Source: Primula veris
Taxonomy: Eukaryota; Streptophyta; Magnoliopsida; Ericales; Primulaceae
Assembly: GCA_963682055.1 (NCBI GenBank)
Contig: OY821742.1
Coordinates: 34,567,060 to 34,631,059 of the forward strand
Length of the DNA: 64,000 nt
Direction of reading: 5' to 3'
Position numbers and translations under genes: made by a program. The stretch's first letter is position 1. The number at the start of each line of letters is the position of its first letter. The notes below the pieces were generated by a model. The model saw only the letters and a list, made by a program, of their open reading frames with translations. It was not told the origin of the DNA and did no database searches. This document shows, piece by piece, positions 36,101-46,188 of the stretch.

Positions 36101-37812
36101 ACGATATTAAAGCGAAACGAGACTGTCATTGATTACTTGTTCATATATTCGGTGACGACTGATAATATGAACAAATTATGACAGAGAACCTTGTACCGTT
36201 GCCTGAAGTCAACGTAGAATAGACTGATCTAATGGAAACTTACAATCCAAGTAGACTCCTTAGCGTAAGTGTGTTCGGACCTGTAGCTCCAACACCACCA
36301 ATGTTAAACGAGTTCGTTTATTTGGTTATTCGTAAGGAAAGGTGATGAGAATAATGAGATTGTAGAATGCTCGCCTAGTAGCGCAAGGCTTCTCTCACAC
36401 CTTGGAATTGATTACGAGATGGTTGATTTCCTCGTAATGGACATTATAATAGTCCCCTACTTTACCAGTTTAGTAGTTTCCGAAAAACTAAGTAATGCAG
36501 CCATGAATGTGGTCACGGTTTTATCTCTATGGGGATTTAGACAAAGTGATATAGATGAAGGTCCCTGTGTGACTTCATAATGCTTTAATCAAGTAGTTCC
36601 TGACCACGGAACACGATCTCAATTAAATGAGACGTTCACTATATGGATTAATATAATCCGAGCGGATGTGGTATACCCGCCTAAGTGAGTACTTGATTAG
36701 CTTGGGATACTTGAACAAGTATTATGCCCTTGCGTGTTTTATTACGCGATCCATTTTTGGATTTGCCTTCGAGATGAAGGATCTTGGGAAGAAATGGTAG
36801 TGACTCGGCCTGATGATCGAGTCCCGTAAAGATTGAATCTAAGTCCATGATTCAGACTACACCCAGAAGGTGTTATGACGTTTTAGTCATCATGACGCTA
36901 AATCGTCAGATTCTCCCATGATCGTTCGATCACTAGACATTGATATAGACCCAGTCCGTCCCTGATGAGACGATGAAGAGATATTGAACCATCATGTTCA
37001 TATCTAAGTACAATAAACGCATCATTGTACTTGGTCTAATGTGCTATGACGAACATCTCGTATGTTGTGAATGGTATAGCTCGACACAACATTGCGCTAA
37101 CACACTGCCATCGAAATGGCATAAAAGACATTTTCCCATTACCTTAAGGTAACTGTGGATGAGGTCTTGTCTTATCCCATTTTGCGTCATCGAGTGTACC
37201 TACCCCCTTCGGTACTCGAATTAACGCAACCCTTTTTCGGTTATACCGATGCTGGTTACTTATCAGACCCGCATAAGTGATATTCCTAACATGGTATGTC
37301 TTTGCCATTAGGAATAAGGCGATATCTTGGAGGTCTTGGAATGACTCCAAACGAATCACTCTGATCTTGTGCTCTATGAGACGACTAGGGAGTGTATATG
37401 GCTTCGAGCTAGTAGTAGCCATATTTGAATTACATATGCTCTGTCTCACGATACAGATAAAACACTTGTCTTATTTGAGGACAACTTGTTGTTATCGATC
37501 AAGAGAGATATGACTAGATTATGCTATTTAGCATTTCTCGCCAAAATTATTCTTCACATATGAAGTTTAAGAGCATCCAGTTGAATGCTCGTTCTATTCC
37601 ACGTTAGATTTTCTTGCATCCAGTCGTGTGCAAGTAAATGAAGCATCCAGTCGAATGCTCGTACTCTTTCTTGAAATATGAAATCCTTACACCCCGTCGT
37701 GTGCAAGTGAGGGGGAGCATCCAGGTGAATGCTTATTGCACTAATTACTACTTAGTCGAAATCCTCGCACCCTGTCGTGTGCAAGTGAGGGGGAGCATCC
37801 AGTCGCATGCTC
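33157..37812 (+). repeat. Family of hairpins with variable arms and a conserved 8-nt loop
   Basis: About a dozen sites share the form arm, loop, reverse-complement arm, with loop CCTGTCGT or a close variant. Loops are at 33162, 33228, 34421, 34497, 34691, 34752, 35867, 36280, 37620, 37693 and 37771, plus the CCAGT(C/T)G(A/C) loops at 37577, 37647 and 37799 (and CCAGGTGA at 37721). The arms differ at each site, for example TGATTCTGGA/TCCAAAATCA, TTATTATTTCG/CGAAATGATAA and CGTGTT/AACACG. They lie in the degenerate coding region and the 3' untranslated part of the element. Confidence 0.75.
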
Positions 37813-37814
37813 GT

Positions 37815-38240
37815 GTACTCTTTTTGTCCTTAGACCAAGGTTTTTTCCCACTGGGTTTTCCTTGACAAGGTTTTTAGCGAGACACGTTCCCATCTTATCT
37901 CACTTAAGATTGCCGAAATTAGGGGGAGTATCTTGTTGTATACTTCTTACCACTGTGCACTCTTTTTCCTTCGATCAGAGATTTTCCCATTGGGTTTGCT
38001 CTGACAAGGTTTTGATGAGGCACACTGTTTTGTGGTTGATCCCTACTACTACCATTGTTGCACTCTTTTTCCTTCGATCAGAGATTTTCCCATTGGGTTT
38101 GCTCTGTCAAGGTTTTGATGAGACACACTGTTTTGTGGTTAGTTACTTACATGATATTTCGGCCTATATCATTCGGCTACACAGTTTCTCCTAGGTACTG
38201 GTTTTGTCCCACACTGGGTTTTCTGTCCCTAAGGTTTTTA
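37815..38240 (+). repeat. Tandem repeats upstream of the 3' LTR
   Basis: A unit with ACTCTTTTTCCTTCGATCAG, then GATTTTCCCATTGGGTTTGC and ACAAGGTTTTGATGAG, occurs twice almost exactly (about 37957-38030 and 38060-38135), with divergent copies at about 37813-37885 and 38185-38245. Such CCCA..GGGTTTT repeats are usual before the 3' LTR in some plant copia lineages. Confidence 0.75.
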
Positions 38241-38317
38241 TGTGTTTAGCACTGCGAATGAACTCGACTCAGATCGACTACATGAAGACGAAGAATTCAA
38301 GACGTCCAAAGGGGGAG

Positions 38318-38530
38318 TGTTGTAGGTTATTATTGGACTATTGGGCCTTACTCATAGTGGGCCTAAGTTGGGCTTTCTAGCTTGTATAACCCTAACCTCT
38401 AGTATATAAAAAAGGTTAGAGTCTCCATGTATTCATACATTCTGATTAATAAAGACCTACTGTTCCCTCTCTCTCTATATCTATACATATCTCTATATAT
38501 ATCTATAACGAGCTAATATGTCACACAACA
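38318..38530 (+). repeat. 3' LTR of the second copia element
   Basis: Same 213-bp sequence as the 5' LTR apart from A at 38411. Preceded directly by the polypurine tract AAAGGGGGAG (38308-38317). Confidence 0.9.
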
Positions 38531-39434
38531 GTATACTAATAAACCATTTTAATTTTATGTAAGGTTCTATTTTGTCTCCTATATTAAAGAAAACATGAAA
38601 TAACCTGATTTATTAAATAGATAACAGATTTGTTCCCTGCTTTCTTTTTAAAAAAATTATAGTATAATTTTAGGTCGAATGCGAATTTTGTAAAAAATTT
38701 GCTTCTCATTGTTTTTTTTGTTAAATGTGCTCAGTTTATTGCATCTAATATTTTCTAGCTTGATATTTTAATCGTATTTTATAAGTTTTATTTAAATACC
38801 TTCTTCTTCTTTTTTACGAAGAAAAAAATACTCATTTTTAAAGTGGCTTAAGGACCCCAAAACTCTAGAAACGATCATGTTCATATGTTATGTATTTCCA
38901 AACAAGTCATGATCTTAAGGGTGCCAATGTTTACAAATCATATGAAACCTAATATATATTTTTTCTGTTGAAAGGAATATAACCGTAAGTGTGTACTTGA
39001 AATCCGGAAAATGTCACGAAAAAAAAAGAAGAAGTGAAATTAAGAAAAATTAATCTGAAATCATTTTACGGTCATATGTTTGAAAAGTTGAGAAATCAAA
39101 AGAAAAGAAAAGAAAAAAAAATGGGAGAGAGAGGAAGTTAGTCCTATTTTTCTCATTTGTTTTCATTTTACTCCTACTTTTAAAAGAAAATTGATTTCTA
39201 TCATTTTACACAAAGTTTTCTTACCCTTTCTTTTGTTTTCTTTTTCATTAATTTTTTTATGCAAATAAACACAAGAAAATGTTTTATTGGGATATCATTT
39301 TCATAACATTTTCATTTTGCCAGGTTCCAAACACATCCGTACAAGTATTTGCAATCTTCTTAACTTTCTATATAATCTCATTCTTAAACTTACATCTTAT
39401 GTGCATAGTAGTACTCTTTACAGATTGTATTCAC
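38531..39434. other. Upstream region of the receptor kinase
   Basis: AT-rich with no separate gene. The kinase reading frame stays open upstream to 39279, but the extra 52 residues are low-complexity hydrophobic and would bury the signal peptide. Confidence 0.5.
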
Positions 39435-42400
39435 ATGGTTCCTCAAAGGGATATTAAGCTAGTTTTATTCATGATCATTTGCATAAGTTTTCATATAACT
39501 CCTACAATCAGTGACAATCTTTCTGGAAACGAGACAGATCAATATGCTTTACTAGACTTGAAGTCTCTATTTATCAATTTCGAAGTTCTAAATTCATGGA
39601 ACGAGTCCGTACCTCATTGCCAATGGCCAGGTGTCGTGTGTGGGCATGCACATCATAGGGTCACGAGTTTAGACCTCCGTGAGCGCAACTTAGTCGGGCC
39701 CATTTCACCTCATATTGGTAACCTCAGCTTCCTCAGAAGTATAGACCTCGGAATAAACAGATTAAATGGAAATATACCACAAGAAATAGGCCGACTATTC
39801 CGATTGAGATATATGAATTTTACCGACAACAAATTAACTGGAGCAGTTCCAACGAACCTGAGCTACTGCACAGATCTCGAGAGTTTAGACTTGTCGAAAA
39901 ACGAGTTTAAAGGCGAGCTCTCAGTGGCTCTTGGGTCTCTGAAGAAGCTTATTGTCTTAAGGTTGTATTCAAATAGTTTCATGGGAGAAATACCGAATTC
40001 GTTTGGAAATTTATCTTCCCTTGAACAAATATCATTAGCATTTAACAATTTTGAAGGGAGTATACCAAACGAGTTAATCCATTTAACAAAGTTGTCTAGG
40101 TTTGCTACCTCAGTCAATAACTTATCTGGTACTTTCCCTTCGTATTTTTTCAATATCTCATCCATTTATCATATTAGCGTCGCAGACAATAAATTAGTCG
40201 GGATCCTTCCGAGTTATTTCGGATTTACACTTCCTAATTTAAGACAATTTGGTATAGGTGGTAATCTTTTTTCCGGAAAAATACCAAATTCGTTACCCAA
40301 TGCCTCTCAACTTGAAATATTTGATATCGCGGATAATGGGTTTGTTGGGAAAATTCCGAATAATTTAGGATCTTTATTTGGCCTCCAACGACTAAACCTC
40401 GGTGGGAACCGCCTAGGTGGTGATCCAACTGGAGACTTAAGTTTTCTAATCTCCTTGTCAAATTGCACAAACCTTAAAGACCTATATTTTCATAACAATT
40501 TTATTCAGGGTCAATTATCGGATTCTATAGCCAATTTATCGATCCAGCTTAGAGAATTAGGTATGGGACGTAATCAAATATCTGGCCCCATACCTGAATC
40601 TCTAGCCAGTCTCGGTAACCTACACCTTATAGGAATGGAAAAAAACAATTTCTCAGGACCTATTCCAAGTTCGTTTGGGGAACAGCAATTTCTACAAGAG
40701 ATTTATTTAGATGGAAACAATTTATCGGGTCAGATCCCATATTCTCTAGGTAATATTAGTCACCTTAGCGCGCTTAATTTATCGTCTAACAGATTGGACG
40801 GGAATATACCTGAAAGTTTAGGTAATTGTCAGAAATTATTGTACCTAAGTATTTCTTATAATAATCTTTCCGGGATAATACCCCCTCGCATCACGGGCAT
40901 AGCATCTTTATCTGAAGCGTTAGACTTGTCGCATAACTTGTTAGATGGTCCACTGCCACAAGAAGTCGGAAAATTAATCAGCTTAAATGAACTCCAAATC
41001 TCTAATAATAGACTATCTGGAGAAATACCTATGGTTATAGGTAATTGTTTGAGCCTCGAGTACCTAAATTTGCGCGGAAACTTTTTCCAGGGTACTATTC
41101 CAGTTACTTTGGGTAATTTGAAAGGTATTCAACACTTGGATTTTTCGCAAAACAACTTATCGGGGGTAATTCCAGAAATCCTAGAGGACCTTGCTTATTT
41201 GAAGTACCTCAATATTTCTTTCAATGAGCTTGAGGGCGAAGTACCAACAAGAGGTGTTTTCGGAAATGCTAGCGAAATTTTTCTTTTTGGAAATAGTAAA
41301 TTATGCGGAGGTATCAATGAGCTAGAGCAGTCACCATGCCCCACCCGAGTAAAGAGAAGGCATAAACTCCAAGCATATAAATTGGTCATATCTTTTGCTT
41401 CTATATCTATATTTGTTAGTGTGGTTACTATATTCGGTGTTCTATGTTGGAGAAGAAAGAAATCGAAAGTTTCGTTTTCCTCTCGAGGGGACGGAAACTT
41501 TCTAAGGGTTTCTTATAGAGAACTTTACAAAGCTACGAATGGATTTTCTTCTGAAAATTCGATTGGTTGTGGTAGTTTTGGGACAGTATATAAAGGGATA
41601 CTCGATAAGCAGTACGACAAAGTAATTGCAGTGAAGGTACTCAACCTCGAAAATAATAGAGCTTCTAAAAGTTTCGTGGCCGAGTGTAAAATTCTAAGAA
41701 ATGTTCGCCATAGGAATTTGGTAAAAATCTTGACTTACTGTTCTAGTCTTGATAATAAGAACAAGAAGTTTAATGCCCTTGTCTATGAGTATATGCCAAA
41801 TGGAAATTTGGATACGTGGTTGCATACCAAAGAAGATAATAGCTCGATGAGATTAAGTCTAATACAGAGAATAAATATTGCAATTGATATAGCATCTGCT
41901 GTGGATTATCTCCACAACCATTGTGAAGATTCTATTATTCATTGTGATTTGAAACCGAGCAATGTTCTTCTTGATAGTGAAATGTGTGCTCATGTGGGTG
42001 ATTTCGGAATAGCAAGGTTTATTCCTAAAGCCGGTAGTGTTGTTTCTGAAACTAGCTCGATCGGGGTAAAAGGGACAATTGGTTATGCAGCTCCAGGTAA
42101 CAAATGAGTTTAATTTCTTTTAATGTCTGTTTAACTCAATTGTTTTCTGCTGAATTGTGAAGAACTTTTTTTGGCAAACAGATAACTGAACCTTGATCTT
42201 GTTAGACGTTTCAAATAACAGAAAGGAAGGTTCTGTGATCAAGCTTATAATATGCACTTCAAAAGAAGTTACAACAACCGAAAGTGCTCATTTTTAAATA
42301 ATTCTGTTTCAATGCAAGGCTAACAATTAGTATCATTTTTAGGGACCGGTTTTAAAAGGAGGGCATTTTAAAGCTCCTAACTTGAAGATATTAAGACACT

Positions 42401-43279
42401 AACAGCTGGGGTTCAAAACAGAAAATAAAAATAACAGTTTGTTTGCTTCTAGCTTTTAATTTCATGTTTTTGTTTATTCGTCTAAAGAACAGAGTAGAAA
42501 GCATTTGTTGACCATCTTCAAAGCTGTTCTTTTTCGGTTTCCTACCCTGAAAAACACAGATATCTTAAGGTGAATGAACATGACTTTTCCCTACTCGCAA
42601 GCAAGAGTGTTTAGTTGCTTAAAGTATAGTCTAACTAACCTGTAGGCCTTATGAACCAAATCGGAAAAAAAAATGTGGCAATCAAAATAAAAACTTTGAG
42701 AGTCACTTCAACTTAACGTATTTAACTATTTCGAAAATTTACAAACGATACAATAATCTTCAAGGGTGGCATTGTGGGCCTTGTGGCAATGTTTTTTGAT
42801 AAATTATGAAGTTAAAGGAACTTTACAGCATTCAAATTATGATGGCAGAGTATGGGACTGGCGGTGAAATATCGAAACATGGAGATATATACAGTTACGG
42901 AATTATCCTGTTAGAGATTATCACAGGAAAGAGACCTACGGACGATATCTTCAAGGACGGGTTAGACCTTCATAACTATGTGAAAACCGCCATTCCTAAA
43001 TATGTTTTTCAGATAACAGATCAACTTCTTATTAGAGACCAAAAGGAGGAAGGCGAAAACACAGATGAAATTGTCGAAATGCAAAAATATAGAAGAAAAT
43101 ATGAAAGTTCGTCTCATGAAGAAAAAGAAGAAGAAGAAGAAAACTTTGAAACATGTATCATTTCGATCCTGAATTTGGGGTTAGCATGTTCTGAAGAATC
43201 TCCAAGACGAAGGATGGATATAGATGATGTCATCGGAGAATTGTTACGTGTTAAAGCCGCCATACTTAAAAAAACATAA
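39435..43279 (+). CDS. LRR receptor-like kinase, subfamily XII (EFR/XA21-like)
   Basis: Two exons, 39435-42096 and 42849-43279, join in phase (GCTCCAG|AGTATGGG, giving APEYG) to encode 1030 aa. Order: signal peptide (about 1-26), LRR N-cap with CQWPGVVC, about twenty extracellular LRRs, membrane segment (about 650-672), and a kinase with IGCGSFGTVYKG, the VAIK-type lysine (AVKVLN), HCDLKPSN and DFG. HCD in place of HRD makes it a non-RD kinase, as in pattern-recognition receptors of subfamily XII. The ligand cannot be inferred. The single intron is in the usual place for the subfamily but is 752 bp. The C-lobe carries an acidic insertion (about residues 950-975, with EEKEEEEE) before the last helices. 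I chose the ATG at 39435 because MVPQRDIKLVLFMIICISF makes a normal signal peptide. Confidence 0.92.
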
Positions 43280-44183
43280 ATTGATCAGTCGCAAAACTCT
43301 CTAGATATCAACCTGAGATAATTTTTAATTAATTAGACTTGCAAAAGGAACATCGACTAGGCCGTTGGTTTGGCATCAGTTCATTTTGTCAACAAAAAAA
43401 AACTCGCTTTCAAGAAAATGTATTGGTGTGTTTGGAACTCGGAAACAACTCATAAAAGCAGCTTTTTTCTTAAAATTGGTGTTGGGCATTAACTTATTAC
43501 CTTTTGCTTTTCTATAAATATATATATATAGCTAACTGAATTAAGGAATGCATGGCTCAAAATACTTTTAAGTTTGCACGTGAAGTATTATTAACTTTAA
43601 AATCATCGTTATTTAATCATTGTTTACCTCAAGTGGAAGTTTAGGTGAGTGATTTACAATTTCTTTGTCCATCATCATTTGGGAGTATCATTAATAATCA
43701 AATTAGTAGTTTGTACAAATCAGCTATTTTGAGCTTAGTAGTAAGTACAAAAATCATTGGATACCATAACGAGCATTTCAAACTTTGTCACCAAAGTCAT
43801 GAAACTTTTATTATCAAAATATTCCCGTGACCTAAATTATGGATATAGGGTCCTGTTCCTAACATTTTTTACACTAAGTTGGCATGCTCATTTTTTATTG
43901 ATATCAATGTGCCTGTGTCCTTTCTGTAAAGAATATTGCATCTAATTAACAATGTCTTGATTATTGAATCTTAATAATGTAAAACCACAATATAGTTAAT
44001 GCCTAAAGGAAGTGGAAGAGAGAAAATACTGAAAATTATTTCTTATTTTTGTAATGTGAATAAATCTATGAGACTGTGAGCTAAAATTGTCTTATTATTT
44101 ATACGTTCAATTTTATTTTTTTTATGGTAAGCAAAATATTTCAGACAACATTAACTATTTTTTCAAATGATAAACTACTAGTA
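43280..44183. other. 3' flank of the receptor kinase
   Basis: AT-rich, no gene seen. Confidence 0.6.
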
Positions 44184-44186
44184 ATA

Positions 44187-44379
44187 CACTACAAAAAAAT
44201 ACCCAAATAGCGACGGGATTAGTGACGGTATTTTTTGTTACGAGCTTATTAACGACGGTTTTTGTGACGGCTTTGTGACAGTTTAGTCAATTTGCGACAG
44301 ATTTGTGACGGTTTTTTAAATTAGCGACAGGCTTGTGACAGCTTTTGACTCTCACTAAATCAAACATTATTTTGTAGTG
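44187..44379. mobile_element. Miniature CACTA (CMC) element, 193 bp
   Basis: Begins CACTACAAAAAAATA and ends TATTTTGTAGTG, with 3-bp target duplication ATA on both sides (44184-44186, 44380-44382). Subterminal GCGACGG/GTGACGG/GCGACAG motifs repeat inside, as in plant CACTA elements. No coding sequence, so it depends on a transposase elsewhere. Confidence 0.88.
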
Positions 44380-44382
44380 ATA

Positions 44383-45283
44383 CGAGCATGGTATGGCAAC
44401 TAGAGTCCTTGAAGTAAATCAAGTAATTATATATATGAAAAGAAATTAAATTTACAACTGATAAAATGTCATATAAAATTTAGAGTATTGTTATATTCAA
44501 CTAAAAACATTATCCAAAAATCTTACCCGCTGACGTGGCGGACTAGCCGAACAAATTATGTATTAAATGAAAATATATTTTTAATATAAAAATAAAAATG
44601 ATCGATACACTTAATCTGTTATATCATTTCTCTAAAATTTATTACTTTGACAACACGATCGATCTTCAAAATTGCCAGATGGGCATAGCCGTGAATATAA
44701 ATGCTATGTTCACTTATTAGGGCACCGGCAACAATAAAACGTAACAATCTATTTAATGCCGCATGAATTTTAGAGTAAAATATTGAGTGATAAAACTATA
44801 TAATTGACATTCAAATTTCCAAATGAATATTCATTTCCCTAAACAGTTTTTATGAGTAAAAACTGCTTTTGAAAAGTCAAAAAAAAAATATATAGATGCA
44901 CATAATTCCAACTTTCTAAGAAAGTTTAAAAACATACACTGGTTTAATCTTAAAAATATAAAATTAATAAGATATACCTCAAAAGTGGTGAGTAAGCAAA
45001 CATAAAAGGAAGAAATAAATTGCTTGTGGATTTTGTTTAGTTACGAAGCGTTGAAAAATCTATGTATAAAAGTGATCAAGTGTATACTAGTCAAAAAACT
45101 CTACAAAATAAAATTTTAGATTTTCCAACATAATTAAACAGTTTATACTTTATAGTTATTGGCAAACTTTTTCCTTTTGTATCTAACTCTCTTTTTATAA
45201 AACTTTGAAATGACATAATTAGTTTACCCTCTATTTGCATTTATCCAACACACAAAAATTAATTACATAAAATGGATAGTCAA
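44383..45283. other. Intergenic
   Basis: AT-rich, nothing recognised. Confidence 0.55.
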
Positions 45284-45292
45284 AACAAAGTT

Positions 45293-45410
45293 GAGGTGGG
45301 CTTAATACACTGCATAATTTCTTTAAAAACGCACAGACCGTAGATTTAATCTACGGTCTACAGTCAATCACTGTAAACCGTAGATTAAATCTACGGTCTG
45401 TGTGTTTTCA
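45293..45410 (+). repeat. Left terminal inverted repeat of the MULE with two palindromes
   Basis: GAGGTGGGCTTAATACACTG starts the element. Two palindromes follow: 45336-45358 (GACCGTAGATT-T-AATCTACGGTC) and 45377-45397 (ACCGTAGATT-A-AATCTACGGT). They are natural candidates for transposase binding, by inference. Confidence 0.85.
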
Positions 45411-46188
45411 CAGATTTTTTGAAATTAAAAATTAAAATTAAAATTCTAATAATTAAAATTAAAATACTGAATATTTTTTTCAAATTAAACATGATTTTTT
45501 TTTTTACATAAAAATGCCTTATGTTTAAAATTTGATATTTTTTTCAAGTGTATAATTTGATATTTTTTTCAAGTGTATAAGTTGATATTTTTTTCAAGTG
45601 TATAAGTTGATATTTTTTTCAAATAAGGCATTTTGTTTTTTTCAAATTAAAAAACAAAATGACTTATTTTTAAAATTTTACATAAAATAAATTACCAATA
45701 TTCTAACAATCTCTCAAAATAAACACAAAATTTACACAAATTTACACAAAAAAAGTTGATTTGATAAATTTTATGTTTTTGGTTGATGTTATATTTTTGT
45801 CAAGTTTATAAGTTGATATTTATTGAATCATTAACTAAATCGTCAATTTTTGTGAAGTACATTTGGTTTGTTTTTAACACTTGTATAACGCAATATGAAA
45901 CATTAACTAAGTCGTGAATTTGGTGTCAATCGTCAATTTTCTTGAATGAAACAATCATAAATTATATAAAATTCATAAAAGAATTTAAGTCAATATGCAA
46001 ACATGAATATCAACTTATAAATTTCATAAAACAAATTTATTAAACAAAATTTACAACAAAATTTACAACAAAATTTTATAGAACTAAATTTCATAAAACA
46101 AATTTATTAAACATTTGTTTACATCATATAAATTTACAACAAATTGGAAAAAATAGTAATTTACATAAAATTAAAAATAAAAAACCGA

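Larger units (their letters stand above)
31530..38530 (+). mobile_element. Ty1/copia element with near-identical LTRs and a degenerate interior
   Basis: The 213-bp LTRs (31530-31742 and 38318-38530) start TGTTGTAGG and end CACAACA, and differ at one base (31623 G, 38411 A). A purine tract AAAGGGGGAG precedes the right LTR. The flanks ATATA and GTATA look like a 5-bp target duplication with one change. The interior is on the plus strand and recognisably copia (integrase text near 35370-35460, RNase H text YTDAGYLSDPHK near 37235-37270 followed by AISWRS), but no long frame survives. It can only move in trans. The interior contains an unusual density of hairpins. Confidence 0.88.

Noticed and set aside
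39279..39434. Earlier start for the receptor kinase
   Set aside because: Adds 52 hydrophobic low-complexity residues in front of a good signal peptide; the ATG at 39435 is preferred.
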